A DNA stretch of 64,000 bases from Bacillota bacterium (lineage in GTDB: Bacteria > Bacillota > Bacilli > Alicyclobacillales > SLC66): NCBI GenBank assembly GCA_021828865.1, contig JAJZCW010000007.1:62001-126000 (forward strand), written 5' to 3'. Under the pieces are notes generated by a model, which ran no database searches, was not told the origin of the DNA, and saw only the letters and a program-made list of their open reading frames with translations. This document shows positions 18,254 through 26,885 of this stretch, piece after piece; position 1 is the first letter of the stretch, and each line of letters opens with the position of its first letter. The translations under genes and the position numbers were made by a program.

Positions 18254-18757
18254 TCACAGATACTGACGCCACTCTTTTTCTTCAAGCAGGGAAGAATCCT
18301 CTTCTTCCACATCCTCAATCCCTTGAATAAGTGGCCGATGAAGACTTTTTTGATAGGCAAAAAGACCACCAAGTCCAATTGCAAGTATCGCCCCAAGAAT
18401 CGGCAGCACCCATGCCCATGCACCAAATCCTTTTGCCGGTGGATTGGCAAGCACCGTGGGACCATAATCTGTTTCGAGTTGAGAAAGAATCTGTTGGTTG
18501 CTTAATCCTTTATTCAGCATCACTGCAATCTGACGTTTGATCGTCCATGCTGCGGGAACGTTTGAGCTCGCCACTGTCTGGGTGGTCGTATCTCCTGGCG
18601 CATGAAGTTGCGATTCGATCGCAATCAACCGCTCTTCGGGCGAGCTGCTTTGATTCGCACCTACCATACCGGAAAAATGCAAAACCAGCACCACGATCAC
18701 CAGGATCAGGCCGGCAATTAGTACCGTCAGCCAGACATTTTTACGCTCACTATACAA
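18254..18757 (-). CDS. CcmH-like protein without the LRCxxC motif
   Basis: The 167-residue product has a TM anchor at about residues 10-30, then a region matching the CcmH helix: SSNVPAAWTIKRQIAVMLNKG, LSNQQILSQLETDYGPTVLANPP and a second span near residue 115. In CcmH this domain starts with LRCxxCQ, the redox pair that reduces the apocytochrome. Here the equivalent stretch reads APGDTTTQTVAS and no cysteine occurs anywhere in the protein. It is the first gene of the ccm operon. It probably keeps a structural role with CcmF but cannot do thiol chemistry. Confidence 0.75.
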   Translation of the reverse strand: MYSERKNVWLTVLIAGLILVIVVLVLHFSGMVGANQSSSPEERLIAIESQLHAPGDTTTQTVASSNVPAAWTIKRQIAVMLNKGLSNQQILSQLETDYGPTVLANPPAKGFGAWAWVLPILGAILAIGLGGLFAYQKSLHRPLIQGIEDVEEEDSSLLEEKEWRQYL

Positions 18758-18853
18758 CCTGACACCTCCCCCAAGATACGTCAGTATCGAATATTATACC
18801 TCATCCGGGTTGTTGCGCATGTGACTGTTTGGAGACAATCAAGCAAAATTCGA

Positions 18854-18859
18854 TATAAT
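18854..18859 (+). promoter_or_regulatory. candidate -10 box of the FAD oxidase gene
   Basis: A perfect TATAAT lies 47 bp ahead of the preferred start. A weak -35 (TTGGAG) is 19 bp upstream. A transcript starting about 18866 would leave only about 11 bp before the ATG at 18877, which supports the downstream start at 18901. Confidence 0.45.
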
Positions 18860-18900
18860 AGAACATAGATCTGGTAATGAAAGGAGTGACCTTCTTCACG

Positions 18901-20259
18901 ATGTACCAGGGTTTAACATCCATACTGTCAGAAGACCAGCTCACTATCAATGCTTCCGTTCGTGAACAGCACAGCCATGATGAATCGTATCACACGCCCC
19001 ATCTTCCCGATGTCGTGGTCTTTCCACAATCGAAGGAAGAAGTTGCTAAAATTTTGCAATATGCTTCAACCCACAAGCTACCGGTAGTACCTTTTGCAGT
19101 GGGAAGCAGTTTGGAAGGTCACGCTATCCCGATTCGCGGCGGCATCAGCTTGGATATGATGAGAATGAACCGAATACTTGAAATTCGCCCGGACGATTTT
19201 TTAGTGCATGTAGAGCCTGGTGTCACCAGGGAAGAATTAAACGAAGCGTTAAAAAAATACGGCCTGTTTTTCCCCGTGGATCCAGGTGCCAACGCATCGA
19301 TCGGCGGAATGGTGGCGACCAATGCCAGCGGCACCACCACCGTCAAGTATGGCGCGATGAAAGAACAGGTGCGTAAACTCGAAGTGGTCCTTGCAAACGG
19401 AGAGATCATCGATACCGGGAGTCTTGCGATCAAATCCTCCTCAGGCTACCACCTGACCGAACTTTTTATCGGTTCAGAAGGGACGCTTGGCGTCATCACA
19501 GGAATTTGGCTGCGCGTGTACGGCATTCCGGAATCCATGGTTGCGGCGAGAGCCACGTTCCCTACCATCGAGCAGTGCGTGGCAACGACCACCGCCATCA
19601 TGGGAGCAGGCATCCCTGTGGCGAGAATGGAACTCGTCGACCCCGCTGCCATGCGGGGAGTCAATTTTTATAAGAAAACTTCCTATCCTGAGGTTCCCAC
19701 CGTCTTTTTTGAATTTCACGGCAGCAAGGAGAGCCTGGAGCAGGACATGGAACGAGTGAAAGAAATTGCAAACGATGAAGGTTGCAGCACGTTTGATGTG
19801 GAAAAAAGCGAAGAAGAGAGGCGCCGTCTCTGGGACGCAAGGCACGTGGCCGCGACCGCTTTTTTATCTCAGTATCCAGGCAAAAAGCAGATCGTGACGG
19901 ACGTTTGCCTGCCTCTTTCCGAGCTCCCAGGAGCCGTCAAAAAAGCGCACGAGTGGCTCGAAGAATTGGATCTCCCCGGTGGCATCGTGGGCCATGTAGG
20001 TGATGGGAATTTTCACACGATCCTGGCGATTGACCCGGACAACCAGGAAGACATGCAAAAAGCAGAAGATTTCAACGAAAAACTGGTTGGGGATGCCCTT
20101 AAGCGCGGCGGCACCTGCACCGGAGAGCACGGCGTGGGGCTCGGCAAGATGAAGTACCAGGCAGAGGAACATGGAAGCGCCTTATTGATCATGAGAGCCA
20201 TCAAGACGTTACTTGATCCCTACGATATCATGAACCCCGGCAAACTGATCGACCAATAA
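18901..20259 (+). CDS. FAD-linked oxidase, glycolate oxidase GlcD / D-lactate dehydrogenase type
   Basis: These flavoproteins oxidise D-2-hydroxy acids such as D-lactate or glycolate. The 452-residue protein has the FAD_binding_4 domain with VVPFAVGSSLEGHAIP, DPGANASIGGMVATNASGTTTVKYG and GSEGTLGVITGIWLRVYG, and the C-terminal FAD-oxidase domain ending GEHGVGLGKMKY and the DPYDIMNPGK motif. An ATG at 18877 is in frame, but AAAGGAG (18880-18886) falls inside it; I prefer 18901, although its spacing of 14 bp is long. It is a single gene; no glcE/F partners adjoin, so a one-subunit D-lactate dehydrogenase is more likely. Confidence 0.88.
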   Translation: MYQGLTSILSEDQLTINASVREQHSHDESYHTPHLPDVVVFPQSKEEVAKILQYASTHKLPVVPFAVGSSLEGHAIPIRGGISLDMMRMNRILEIRPDDFLVHVEPGVTREELNEALKKYGLFFPVDPGANASIGGMVATNASGTTTVKYGAMKEQVRKLEVVLANGEIIDTGSLAIKSSSGYHLTELFIGSEGTLGVITGIWLRVYGIPESMVAARATFPTIEQCVATTTAIMGAGIPVARMELVDPAAMRGVNFYKKTSYPEVPTVFFEFHGSKESLEQDMERVKEIANDEGCSTFDVEKSEEERRRLWDARHVAATAFLSQYPGKKQIVTDVCLPLSELPGAVKKAHEWLEELDLPGGIVGHVGDGNFHTILAIDPDNQEDMQKAEDFNEKLVGDALKRGGTCTGEHGVGLGKMKYQAEEHGSALLIMRAIKTLLDPYDIMNPGKLIDQ

Positions 20260-20323
20260 TACAGAACATGCCAGCATAGAGGCACCCTCATTGGTTCAGC
20301 TTATGAACAGGAGGTGCATGCGA

Positions 20324-20497
20324 ATGCCTGGCGCTGTCAAATGCAACGTCGAAGAGTGTGTGTACAATGAGTCTCTTCACTGTTCAGCCGATTCGATATT
20401 GATCAAAAGCATCGGCAACGATGTGGTCGGAACTACACGCGGCACCATCTGTGACACCTTCTCCTATCGCGCACCCGGAGAAGGTCAGAAACCTTAG
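20324..20497 (+). CDS. DUF1540 cysteine-containing small protein
   Basis: A 57-residue protein, MPGAVKCNVEECVYN..., with four cysteines in the spacing C-x4-C-x7-C-x21-C of the DUF1540 family, which probably bind a metal. The start is the ATG at 20324, nine bases after GGAGG (20310-20314). The function of the family is unknown; it is common in endospore formers. It is followed by a GC-rich hairpin and then by the convergent end of spoVR. Confidence 0.8.
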   Translation: MPGAVKCNVEECVYNESLHCSADSILIKSIGNDVVGTTRGTICDTFSYRAPGEGQKP

Positions 20498-20514
20498 TGC
20501 TATTACTGGTTATC

Positions 20515-20538
20515 GCCCCGCCGACAATCCGGCGGGGC
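20515..20538. terminator. GC-rich hairpin between convergent genes
   Basis: A 9 bp perfect stem with a six-base loop lies between the DUF1540 gene and spoVR. There is no T-run on either side, so termination would be weak or depend on other factors. Confidence 0.4.
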
Positions 20539-20545
20539 CAATACC

Positions 20546-21127
20546 TTACGTCAAAAAGCGGCGATTCACTTTTTTCCCATCACAAGTAAAAAGCACTGGT
20601 CGACCTTCAAGTACTGTTTCGAGGTGAACGTTTCTCCCCCACAGCTTTTGCACATGTGGCAGGGTTTTTTCCGTATATTTCGTATCAAGTTCAATGCCTT
20701 CAAATGCGTGCCAAAGGTATAATTCCCCGGAAAGTTGATCCTGATCCGTTTTCACGTAGATCACGGGATAACCGCCGTTCGTGCGCGATTGCCAGAGAAG
20801 GTCGCGTATTTTTTCGTGATCCTTTTCGACAACCCGCCACTCGTTCCCCACTTTTTGATACAAATACAGATCCAGTTCTTCGACAAGTTCTTTGGTCAGG
20901 TAGTTGCGTAAAAATGAAGAGTCAGATTCGCTCGCTCGCACATCAAAAATCTTGTCGACACCAAACCGCCGCTCAAGGTCCTCCCATATTTTTAATCCCA
21001 CGTAATACGGATTGATCGTCGTCTTTGAGGGTAAAACGACTCCTGCGTGCATGCTGGCAAAGTCGAGATATTCCTCATCTGCGAGTTCTACTTCCCGCAT
21101 GATTCGCAGGTGCCAGTATGTTGCCCA
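20546..21127 (-). CDS. spoVR: spoVR, 3' segment (segment 3 of 3)
   Basis: SpoVR is a mother-cell sporulation protein involved in spore cortex formation. This segment encodes the C-terminal part: in frame from 21127 it reads WATYWHLRIMREVELADEEY, then VVLPSKTTINPYYVGLKIWEDLERR to the normal end. An ATG at 21100 opens a 184-residue reading frame, but no ribosome site precedes it and about nine conserved residues lie upstream, so independent translation is unlikely. The sequence matches the family without internal stops. Its 5' partner ends at 32227, across element E1. Joining at the shared TGG codon gives MNEGW-ATYWH, the conserved family sequence. Confidence 0.9.
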   Translation of the reverse strand, partial: WATYWHLRIMREVELADEEYLDFASMHAGVVLPSKTTINPYYVGLKIWEDLERRFGVDKIFDVRASESDSSFLRNYLTKELVEELDLYLYQKVGNEWRVVEKDHEKIRDLLWQSRTNGGYPVIYVKTDQDQLSGELYLWHAFEGIELDTKYTEKTLPHVQKLWGRNVHLETVLEGRPVLFTCDGKKVNRRFLT

Positions 21128-21150
21128 GCCATCGTTCGCCTACTGACAGG
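21105..21150 (+). other. left attachment site of element E1
   Basis: The core CCA at 21125-21127 (TGG on the coding strand) separates spoVR sequence on the left from element sequence on the right. The element arm GCCATCGTTCGCCTACTG (21128-21145) is the inverted counterpart of the arm CAGTAGCCAAACGATGG at the other end (32210-32226). Confidence 0.85.
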
Positions 21151-21198
21151 TGGGCCAAGCGTGTTATGCTAAGCAAAAATGGGTAAGGAAGTGAAGTC

Positions 21199-21966
21199 AT
21201 GCGCTTTGCAAATGACGTGGTGATCGTGACAGGCGGCGCGCAGGGCATCGGCCTTGCGATCAGTACCGCTTTCCTTGGCGAGGGTGCGCGAGTGGTGGTA
21301 GCGGACATCGATGAGGCAGCCGGGCAAGAGGCATTAGCCTATCTGAAAACGATCAGTCCTCAGGTGACCTATGTTCATACGGATGTGGCAAAAGAGGAGG
21401 AAGTGAGGTCGCTGGTAGACTTTACGCTCAAAAACTTCGATCGCATCGATGTGCTCATCAACAACGCGGGAATCGGCGACAACCGCTCCCTTTTTGACCG
21501 ACCGATGGAAGCCTGGGACCGGGTGATGGCCGTCAACTTGCGCGGCTCCTACATGATGGTAAAGTACGCTGGTCAAGCACTAATCGAGAGCGGCCACGGT
21601 GCCATTATTTCCCTTGCTTCTACTAGGGCACTCATGTCTGAGGCAGACACAGAACCCTACTCCGCCTCAAAAGGTGGTATTCTGGCACTCACTCATTCGC
21701 TCGCGGTAAGCCTTGGTCCCGCCGTTCGCGTGAACGCCATCAGTCCGGGATGGATTGAAGTGGGCGATTACCAGAAAGCCGCGAAAAAAGTATCGCCTCA
21801 ACATCGCCCGGAAGACTTGAGTCAGCACCCAGTGGGGCGAGTGGGAACACCGGAAGACATCGCGAATGCCTGCTTGTTTCTCGCCTCCAAAGAAGCAGGG
21901 TTTATCACCGGCCAAAATGTGGTCATTGATGGTGGCATGACGATCAAGATGATCTACGAGCCTTGA
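21199..21966 (+). CDS. short-chain dehydrogenase/reductase
   Basis: The 255-residue protein has the classical SDR layout: TGGAQGIGLAIS (cofactor-binding TGxxxGxG) near residue 12, acidic DIDEAA after beta-2 suggesting NAD(H), NNAGIG, catalytic Ser in ISLASTRAL, YSASK (Tyr-xxx-Lys) at about residue 155, and NAISPGWIE. The substrate is unknown. It is carried inside E1, just inside the left attachment site, and its 3' end overlaps the recombinase gene tail to tail by 13 bp. The start is ATG after AAGGAAGTGAAGTC. Confidence 0.88.
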   Translation: MRFANDVVIVTGGAQGIGLAISTAFLGEGARVVVADIDEAAGQEALAYLKTISPQVTYVHTDVAKEEEVRSLVDFTLKNFDRIDVLINNAGIGDNRSLFDRPMEAWDRVMAVNLRGSYMMVKYAGQALIESGHGAIISLASTRALMSEADTEPYSASKGGILALTHSLAVSLGPAVRVNAISPGWIEVGDYQKAAKKVSPQHRPEDLSQHPVGRVGTPEDIANACLFLASKEAGFITGQNVVIDGGMTIKMIYEP

Positions 21967-23387
21967 ATTGACGAATTTTTTAGCTTGATCCGAAGCTTGT
22001 CTCCCTCTTGCGTCACACTTTCAATAAAATGGTGGAGCCATTCGCGAAGGACAGGTACAGGTAATGCGGCAAGCGACGAGGTGACGTCTTTAGCCGCTAC
22101 CTGCGCCAAAGCCGTAGCAGCATCGCGACCTTCGGTAAACTTCCGCCATGCAGCTTGCTCCTCTTGCCACTTCTCTTTTTTAGCCTGAATCATTCTTCGC
22201 GCCGCTTGCCACTCTTCATTGCCTAGTGCACCAGACAAAAAGGCGTCCGTCAGCCGCGCTTCTTGCATAGCTAGCGCTTGGAAGCGCTGTTTTTGTTTTT
22301 TGGGCTGTGATTCGGTGCGCTGCTTCCACGTCACCTTTGCCTTTTTTGTCTCCCAGTTGTCAAATAGCTCAACGATGGCACTTAAAAAAGCAGCTTCCAG
22401 TGTGTCCGCAGGGATTGCTGCACTCTTGCAATTTCCTTTCGTTCTCGCGCCTGCGCAGCGGTAGACGCGTTGACGGTTGCGTCCGCCGGAATACCCTGCG
22501 TACATGCGGTGGCTACAAACCGGACAATGAAGGAATCCGGAGAGCAGGTGCCTGTTTTGTGCGGTGATTTTGATGGAACGAGGTGGCGAGGATTGCTTCT
22601 GCGCCTGTTCAAATACCGTACGCTCGATCAGCGCCGGATGAGCATTTGTTGCGATGATCGGAGAACTCCCTTTGCGGTTCCAGATAGCCGTGCCGATGTA
22701 GGCAGGATTCATAAGGATTTTTTTGATCATGTTACTCGACCAACCCTTTTTTTCCCTCGATGCCACCCCTTCTTCATTTAACTGTTTCGCAATTTGAAAA
22801 AAACCCAATTGATCTTCTGTGTATAAGGAAAAAATGCGCCGCACCACCTCCGCCTCCTGCGGCAATTCCACGAGTGCCTTCTCTGCCAACTGGTAGCCAT
22901 AAGGTGGTTTTGCCAGCCATTTCCCTGATTTTGCGGCATGCGTCATGTTATCGACCACGCGCTCCCGTATGCGCTCTCGTTCAAATTCCGCCACGGCGCC
23001 GAGCACCTGAAGCGTCAGCCTTCCAGAAGGGGTGGCGGTATCAAAAGCTTCGCTCGTCGACACCAGCGACACCCCGCGCCGCTCCAATAGATCGATCAGG
23101 GAGAGCAGGTCGAGGAGGCGCCGACTCAAGCGATCGAGTTTAGTGACAAGCAATCGGGAAAATGACAATCGCTCCAAATCCATCAAGAAGCGTTCAAGTG
23201 CAGGCCGGTGCAGGTTTTTCCCTGAGTATCCGTCATCTATGTAAAGATGCACCCCTTCTTGATCCCACCCTTGCGAGGCGCAATAAGAGGTGAGTCGGAC
23301 CTGTTGTTCTTCGAGCGATATACCTTCATGCGCCTGCTCATCCGTCGATACCCGGCAATAGAGTGCGATACTTTTTGTCTCCATCAT
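21954..23387 (-). CDS. large serine recombinase of element E1 (SpoIVCA-like)
   Basis: The 477-residue protein has an N-terminal resolvase domain with the nucleophilic serine in YCRVSTDEQ (about residue 14), DDGYSGKNLHRPALER, TKLDRLSRRLLDLL and EFERERIRERV. Next comes the recombinase domain with AEVVRRIFSLYTED and GWSSNMIKKILMNPAYIG. A zinc ribbon follows, CPVCSHRM...YRCAGARTKGNC, and then a C-terminal coiled coil. This is the plan of SpoIVCA, which excises skin from sigK. It lies about 0.8 kb inside the left end of E1. It is the obvious candidate to excise E1 and restore spoVR. Confidence 0.93.
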   Translation of the reverse strand: MMETKSIALYCRVSTDEQAHEGISLEEQQVRLTSYCASQGWDQEGVHLYIDDGYSGKNLHRPALERFLMDLERLSFSRLLVTKLDRLSRRLLDLLSLIDLLERRGVSLVSTSEAFDTATPSGRLTLQVLGAVAEFERERIRERVVDNMTHAAKSGKWLAKPPYGYQLAEKALVELPQEAEVVRRIFSLYTEDQLGFFQIAKQLNEEGVASREKKGWSSNMIKKILMNPAYIGTAIWNRKGSSPIIATNAHPALIERTVFEQAQKQSSPPRSIKITAQNRHLLSGFLHCPVCSHRMYAGYSGGRNRQRVYRCAGARTKGNCKSAAIPADTLEAAFLSAIVELFDNWETKKAKVTWKQRTESQPKKQKQRFQALAMQEARLTDAFLSGALGNEEWQAARRMIQAKKEKWQEEQAAWRKFTEGRDAATALAQVAAKDVTSSLAALPVPVLREWLHHFIESVTQEGDKLRIKLKNSSIQGS

Positions 23388-23445
23388 GATAAAGAGATAT
23401 GTTCGTCGCGCGATTCATAGAATGCAAGAAAAAGGGGGGGACGAC

Positions 23446-23652
23446 TTGGAGGTCGAGTGGGTGGTAGAACGAGGTGGAAATCCCTTGATATTTAGTACGC
23501 TTGATCAATTGCCGATCACGATGCAGGATGCCATCAAGGAGTCACTCACGGTACAAAAGCAGCAACTGCAGGAACTGGCGGTCAGGCAACTGCTCCGCAC
23601 TCAAGTAGGAGAAGAGATCAGTGCACAGGCCATCGTCACATTTGATTTTTGA
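23446..23652 (+). CDS. small protein divergent from the E1 recombinase
   Basis: An open frame runs from 23386, but a strong AAAGGGGGG site (23432-23440) points to the in-frame TTG at 23446, giving 68 residues (LEVEWVVERGGNPLIF...QAIVTFDF). I do not recognise it. It is acidic with one central helix rich in Gln and Leu (KESLTVQKQQLQELAVRQLL). It lies next to the recombinase in opposite orientation. A recombination directionality factor is possible by position and size, but there is no sequence support. The following 245 bp (23653-23897) are AT-rich and hold no gene. Confidence 0.4.
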   Translation: MEVEWVVERGGNPLIFSTLDQLPITMQDAIKESLTVQKQQLQELAVRQLLRTQVGEEISAQAIVTFDF

Positions 23653-23897
23653 TCCATCAGTTACTTTCCATGTTTCAATTCATTTGTGTAGCCAAACCTG
23701 AAATCCGATGCCATTATTTTTCCCTGTGATCACTGAATGTGATGTTTACTATGCACCTTCTTCGCCACGCTTTTTAAATCCGGTCATTGGAACCGATTAT
23801 TAAACTTTAACTAACAAATGATATTCCCGATAAAATCTGAATAAATACATTTAAATACATATAAGTTTAAGTGGATTTATGGTGCGGATTATCAATG

Positions 23898-25574
23898 TCA
23901 TAATCTACGCATTCTATTATACAAAGTAGCTCTTGATATTCCCAGATATTTAGCGGCTTTAGATTTGTTTCCATTAAACATGGCGATCGCTTCAAAAAGT
24001 CGAGAGGATTCAGAACTATGGGGTTGATGGCCTGATAATGATAGGACAGGTATCTGAGGAACGTTTGTAACTGTATTTGATGGCTTTAATTTGAGGTAAT
24101 CTGGTAGATTTTCAGCTGTAATTTCTCCGTTGATTGAAAGAGCTATCATTCGTTCAATAATATTTCTTAGTTCACGAATGTTTCCCGGAAAATCATACTG
24201 TAGCAATGTATCGATCATACCTGAATCCATCCCTCGAATTGGCTTCTTATAAGTATCTGAGAACTCCTTTAAAAAAGCATAAACCAAGTCAGGGATATCC
24301 TCTTTCCTCTCACGTAGAGGAGGTAAAGTGATGTCAATAATATTCAATCGATAAAACAAATCAGTTCGAAAACGCCCTTCTATTATCATATTTTCTAACG
24401 GTTGATTGGTGGCTGCAATTATGCGAACATCGACTTTACGGAGTTTTGAGCTTCCCACGCGATAAAATGTATGTTCTTGTAACAATCTGAGTATTTTAGC
24501 TTGCATATCCATCGGCAAGTCACCAATTTCATCGAGAAAAAGCGTGCCACCTGTAGCCATTTCAATTTTCCCGATAGTCCCGCCTTTTCTCGCTCCAGTA
24601 AAAGCTCCTTCTTCATATCCAAAAAACTCACTTTCAAATAATGCTTCAGGTATTGCAGCGCAATTCACTGCTACAAATGGCTTATTTTTCCGATGACTAG
24701 CCTGGTGAATAGATAATGCGAATAATTCTTTCCCTGTTCCTGTTTCCCCTCTTAAAAGTACGGTGGCATCAGAGCTGGCGATGTGATTGGCAGTTTCTAT
24801 AATGTGAAACATTTTATCACTATGGGTAATAATGTTCGCAAACGGGTCTTCTTCTTGAACATTCTCAAGCTCTTTCATTCGGTTTGAAAGTTCCATCCAT
24901 TTTTTATTTGCTTGAACAAGACTGGTAATGTCAGCGTCTGCAGATATTGCGCCTATAATTTTACCATTTTCGTACACAGGTTTTGCATTGATAACAATAA
25001 ATTTAGCCGGCAAAGGTTCGTGTTGTAATCCAACCGCCTCGTAACTTTGCAAAGCCCGCAAACACCATAAGTCATTTGTATGAAAAAAAGAAGATAATTG
25101 ATGGCCAATCGTTTCGGTATTGGATAATCCGTAGATGTTTTCCGCTGCTGAATTCCAACTAATAACAGTTCCTTTATCGTTGACAATGCTGATTCCCTCA
25201 TCAACAACATCAAGCATTGTATGAAAAATAACATGAAGTTTTTCAAATAACATTCGATAAAAGTCATTAACTCTATATAAATAAGCGGGTTGATTATGAT
25301 CTAATGTCAATACGTAGGGCGTGTTACATTCTGGAATTGCGCGTTGTACCGCCAATCCTAAAATATCGTCGTGTATTGTATTGATATTGATAAAATTTTT
25401 ACGCAAATCGGCCTCATTCAAAAATATATCGCTTAAATCTTCTCGCTCTGCCAATTTCCAAGATCTAATTGTTTCATCATATACAATAACGAATCTTGCA
25501 GTGCTTCTGGGTATCTCAATTTGTAAGGTTTCTGATGTGAAATTGGGTAATTGCACAAAACTCATTTCTTTCAT
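23898..25574 (-). CDS. sigma-54-dependent transcriptional activator (PAS-AAA-Fis)
   Basis: Enhancer-binding protein of 558 residues. An N-terminal sensor of about 110 residues is followed by a PAS domain (VDEGISIVNDKGTVISWN, about residues 120-230). The AAA+ domain follows, with Walker A GETGTGKELF, the sigma-54 contact loop GAFTGARK, and Walker B GGTLFLDEIGDLP. A Fis-type HTH ends the protein (NKSKAAKYLGISRATLYNRM). This is the RocR/PrdR type of architecture. The ATG at 25574 has GGGGG eight bases ahead, better than the GTG at 25583. It is divergent from the ABC cluster, whose promoter is a textbook -24/-12 element, so it almost certainly activates it. Confidence 0.92.
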   Translation of the reverse strand: MKEMSFVQLPNFTSETLQIEIPRSTARFVIVYDETIRSWKLAEREDLSDIFLNEADLRKNFININTIHDDILGLAVQRAIPECNTPYVLTLDHNQPAYLYRVNDFYRMLFEKLHVIFHTMLDVVDEGISIVNDKGTVISWNSAAENIYGLSNTETIGHQLSSFFHTNDLWCLRALQSYEAVGLQHEPLPAKFIVINAKPVYENGKIIGAISADADITSLVQANKKWMELSNRMKELENVQEEDPFANIITHSDKMFHIIETANHIASSDATVLLRGETGTGKELFALSIHQASHRKNKPFVAVNCAAIPEALFESEFFGYEEGAFTGARKGGTIGKIEMATGGTLFLDEIGDLPMDMQAKILRLLQEHTFYRVGSSKLRKVDVRIIAATNQPLENMIIEGRFRTDLFYRLNIIDITLPPLRERKEDIPDLVYAFLKEFSDTYKKPIRGMDSGMIDTLLQYDFPGNIRELRNIIERMIALSINGEITAENLPDYLKLKPSNTVTNVPQIPVLSLSGHQPHSSESSRLFEAIAMFNGNKSKAAKYLGISRATLYNRMRRL

Positions 25575-25602
25575 GCTTAACACCCCCGCTGTTTAAATAA
25601 AA

Positions 25603-25615
25603 TAGACACTGTCTA
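25603..25615. promoter_or_regulatory. candidate upstream activator site (dyad)
   Basis: TAGACACTGTCTA is a perfect 6-1-6 inverted repeat about 130 bp upstream of the -24/-12 promoter. A related degenerate copy, TTGTCTATACAGA, lies closer, at about 25713. Paired dyads at this distance are typical enhancer sites for sigma-54 activators. Confidence 0.5.
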
Positions 25616-25743
25616 AACACATTGTAAAGCAAATTATACATTATTCAGATAGTTACGAAATCATTTTTTTGCGACTGGTTTCATTTTTGTTAAAATCAAT
25701 TCAATAAGATTTTGTCTATACAGAATTTTCGAAAAAAATACTA

Positions 25744-25759
25744 TGGCATGCTTCTTGCT
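25744..25759 (+). promoter_or_regulatory. sigma-54 (-24/-12) promoter
   Basis: TGGCATG-CTTC-TTGCT matches the sigma-54 consensus with the invariant GG (25745-25746) and GC (25757-25758) exactly 10 bp apart. It lies 44 bp before the ABC ATPase start and downstream of the dyad at 25603, with the activator gene divergent. Confidence 0.88.
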
Positions 25760-25802
25760 TAAAATATAGATAAGCAATGATTCCATAGGTGAGGAGGATG
25801 AG

Positions 25803-26885
25803 ATGAAAGACGCATTTTTATCAATTCAAAATGTAACGAAGCGATTTGGTTCTTTTGAGGCAATTAGTAATTTTAATTTAAACATACAAGAAGGGGAATT
25901 CCTTACCATACTTGGTCCTAGCGGTTCAGGTAAAACCACTCTTCTCAAACTGATCGTCGGATTTGAATATCCGGATCAGGGGCAAATTCACATTGCAAAC
26001 GACGATATCACATTTAAGCCGACTCACAAACGAAACATTGGCATGGTATTTCAGAATTATGCGCTATTTCCACATATGACAGCTTTTGAGAATATTGCTT
26101 TTCCGTTAAGAAGACGAAAGTATTCAAGAGATGAGATTCGGAAAAAAGTACTTGATATCTTGGAACTCGTTCGATTAAGCGGTTTTGAAAATCGACGTCC
26201 CAATCAATTATCCGGCGGGCAACGCCAAAGAATTGCATTAGCAAGGGCACTAGTCTTTGAGCCTAGAATTCTATTGCTTGATGAACCATTAGGTGCATTA
26301 GATAAAAACCTTCGGATTCAAATGCAATTAGAGATTAAGCGCTTACAAAGAGAGCTTGGCATTACGACGATTAATGTCACACATGACCAAGAAGAAGCGC
26401 TAAACATGTCAACAAGGGTTTGCTTATTAAAAGATGGAAAAATTGAACAGGTGGGAGACCCCAAAGAAATGTATATTCACCCATCCAATTTGTTTGTTGC
26501 AACGTTTATCGGGGAGACAAATGTTCTCGACGGCACCGTGGAGGAAATTCATAATAATGGGAATGTTAGCATTCGTACATCTACGGGTGAAACGTTGGTT
26601 GGCATCATGGAAAATCCTCTTGTTGTCGGCGATAAAGTAAATATTTGCATTAGACCTGAAAACTTTGTTCAAGAAGAGAAAGAACCAAACGTATTAAGAT
26701 TTACCATTTCTGAACTTCTTTACAAAGGGAATACCACATTAGCGAAAGTCATCTCCGAAAGAGGGTTGGAATTGCAGATTCAGCTTTCGAGTAAGCATTC
26801 TGAACGACATGACTTAAATCATGAAATCAGTGTTTCTATAGCTCCAAACGATCTAAACATATTTAAAAAGGGGGAAATATCATGA
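25803..26885 (+). CDS. ABC transporter ATPase, PotA-like
   Basis: The 360-residue protein has Walker A GPSGSGKTT, signature LSGGQRQRIALARAL, Walker B ILLLDEPLGALD, the H-loop VTHDQEEAL, and a C-terminal TOBE domain from about residue 240. These belong to the spermidine/putrescine, Fe and aminophosphonate importer class. It is the first gene of a five-gene operon under the sigma-54 promoter and overlaps the binding-protein start by four bases. A strong AGGAGG precedes the ATG. Confidence 0.92.
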   Translation: MKDAFLSIQNVTKRFGSFEAISNFNLNIQEGEFLTILGPSGSGKTTLLKLIVGFEYPDQGQIHIANDDITFKPTHKRNIGMVFQNYALFPHMTAFENIAFPLRRRKYSRDEIRKKVLDILELVRLSGFENRRPNQLSGGQRQRIALARALVFEPRILLLDEPLGALDKNLRIQMQLEIKRLQRELGITTINVTHDQEEALNMSTRVCLLKDGKIEQVGDPKEMYIHPSNLFVATFIGETNVLDGTVEEIHNNGNVSIRTSTGETLVGIMENPLVVGDKVNICIRPENFVQEEKEPNVLRFTISELLYKGNTTLAKVISERGLELQIQLSSKHSERHDLNHEISVSIAPNDLNIFKKGEIS

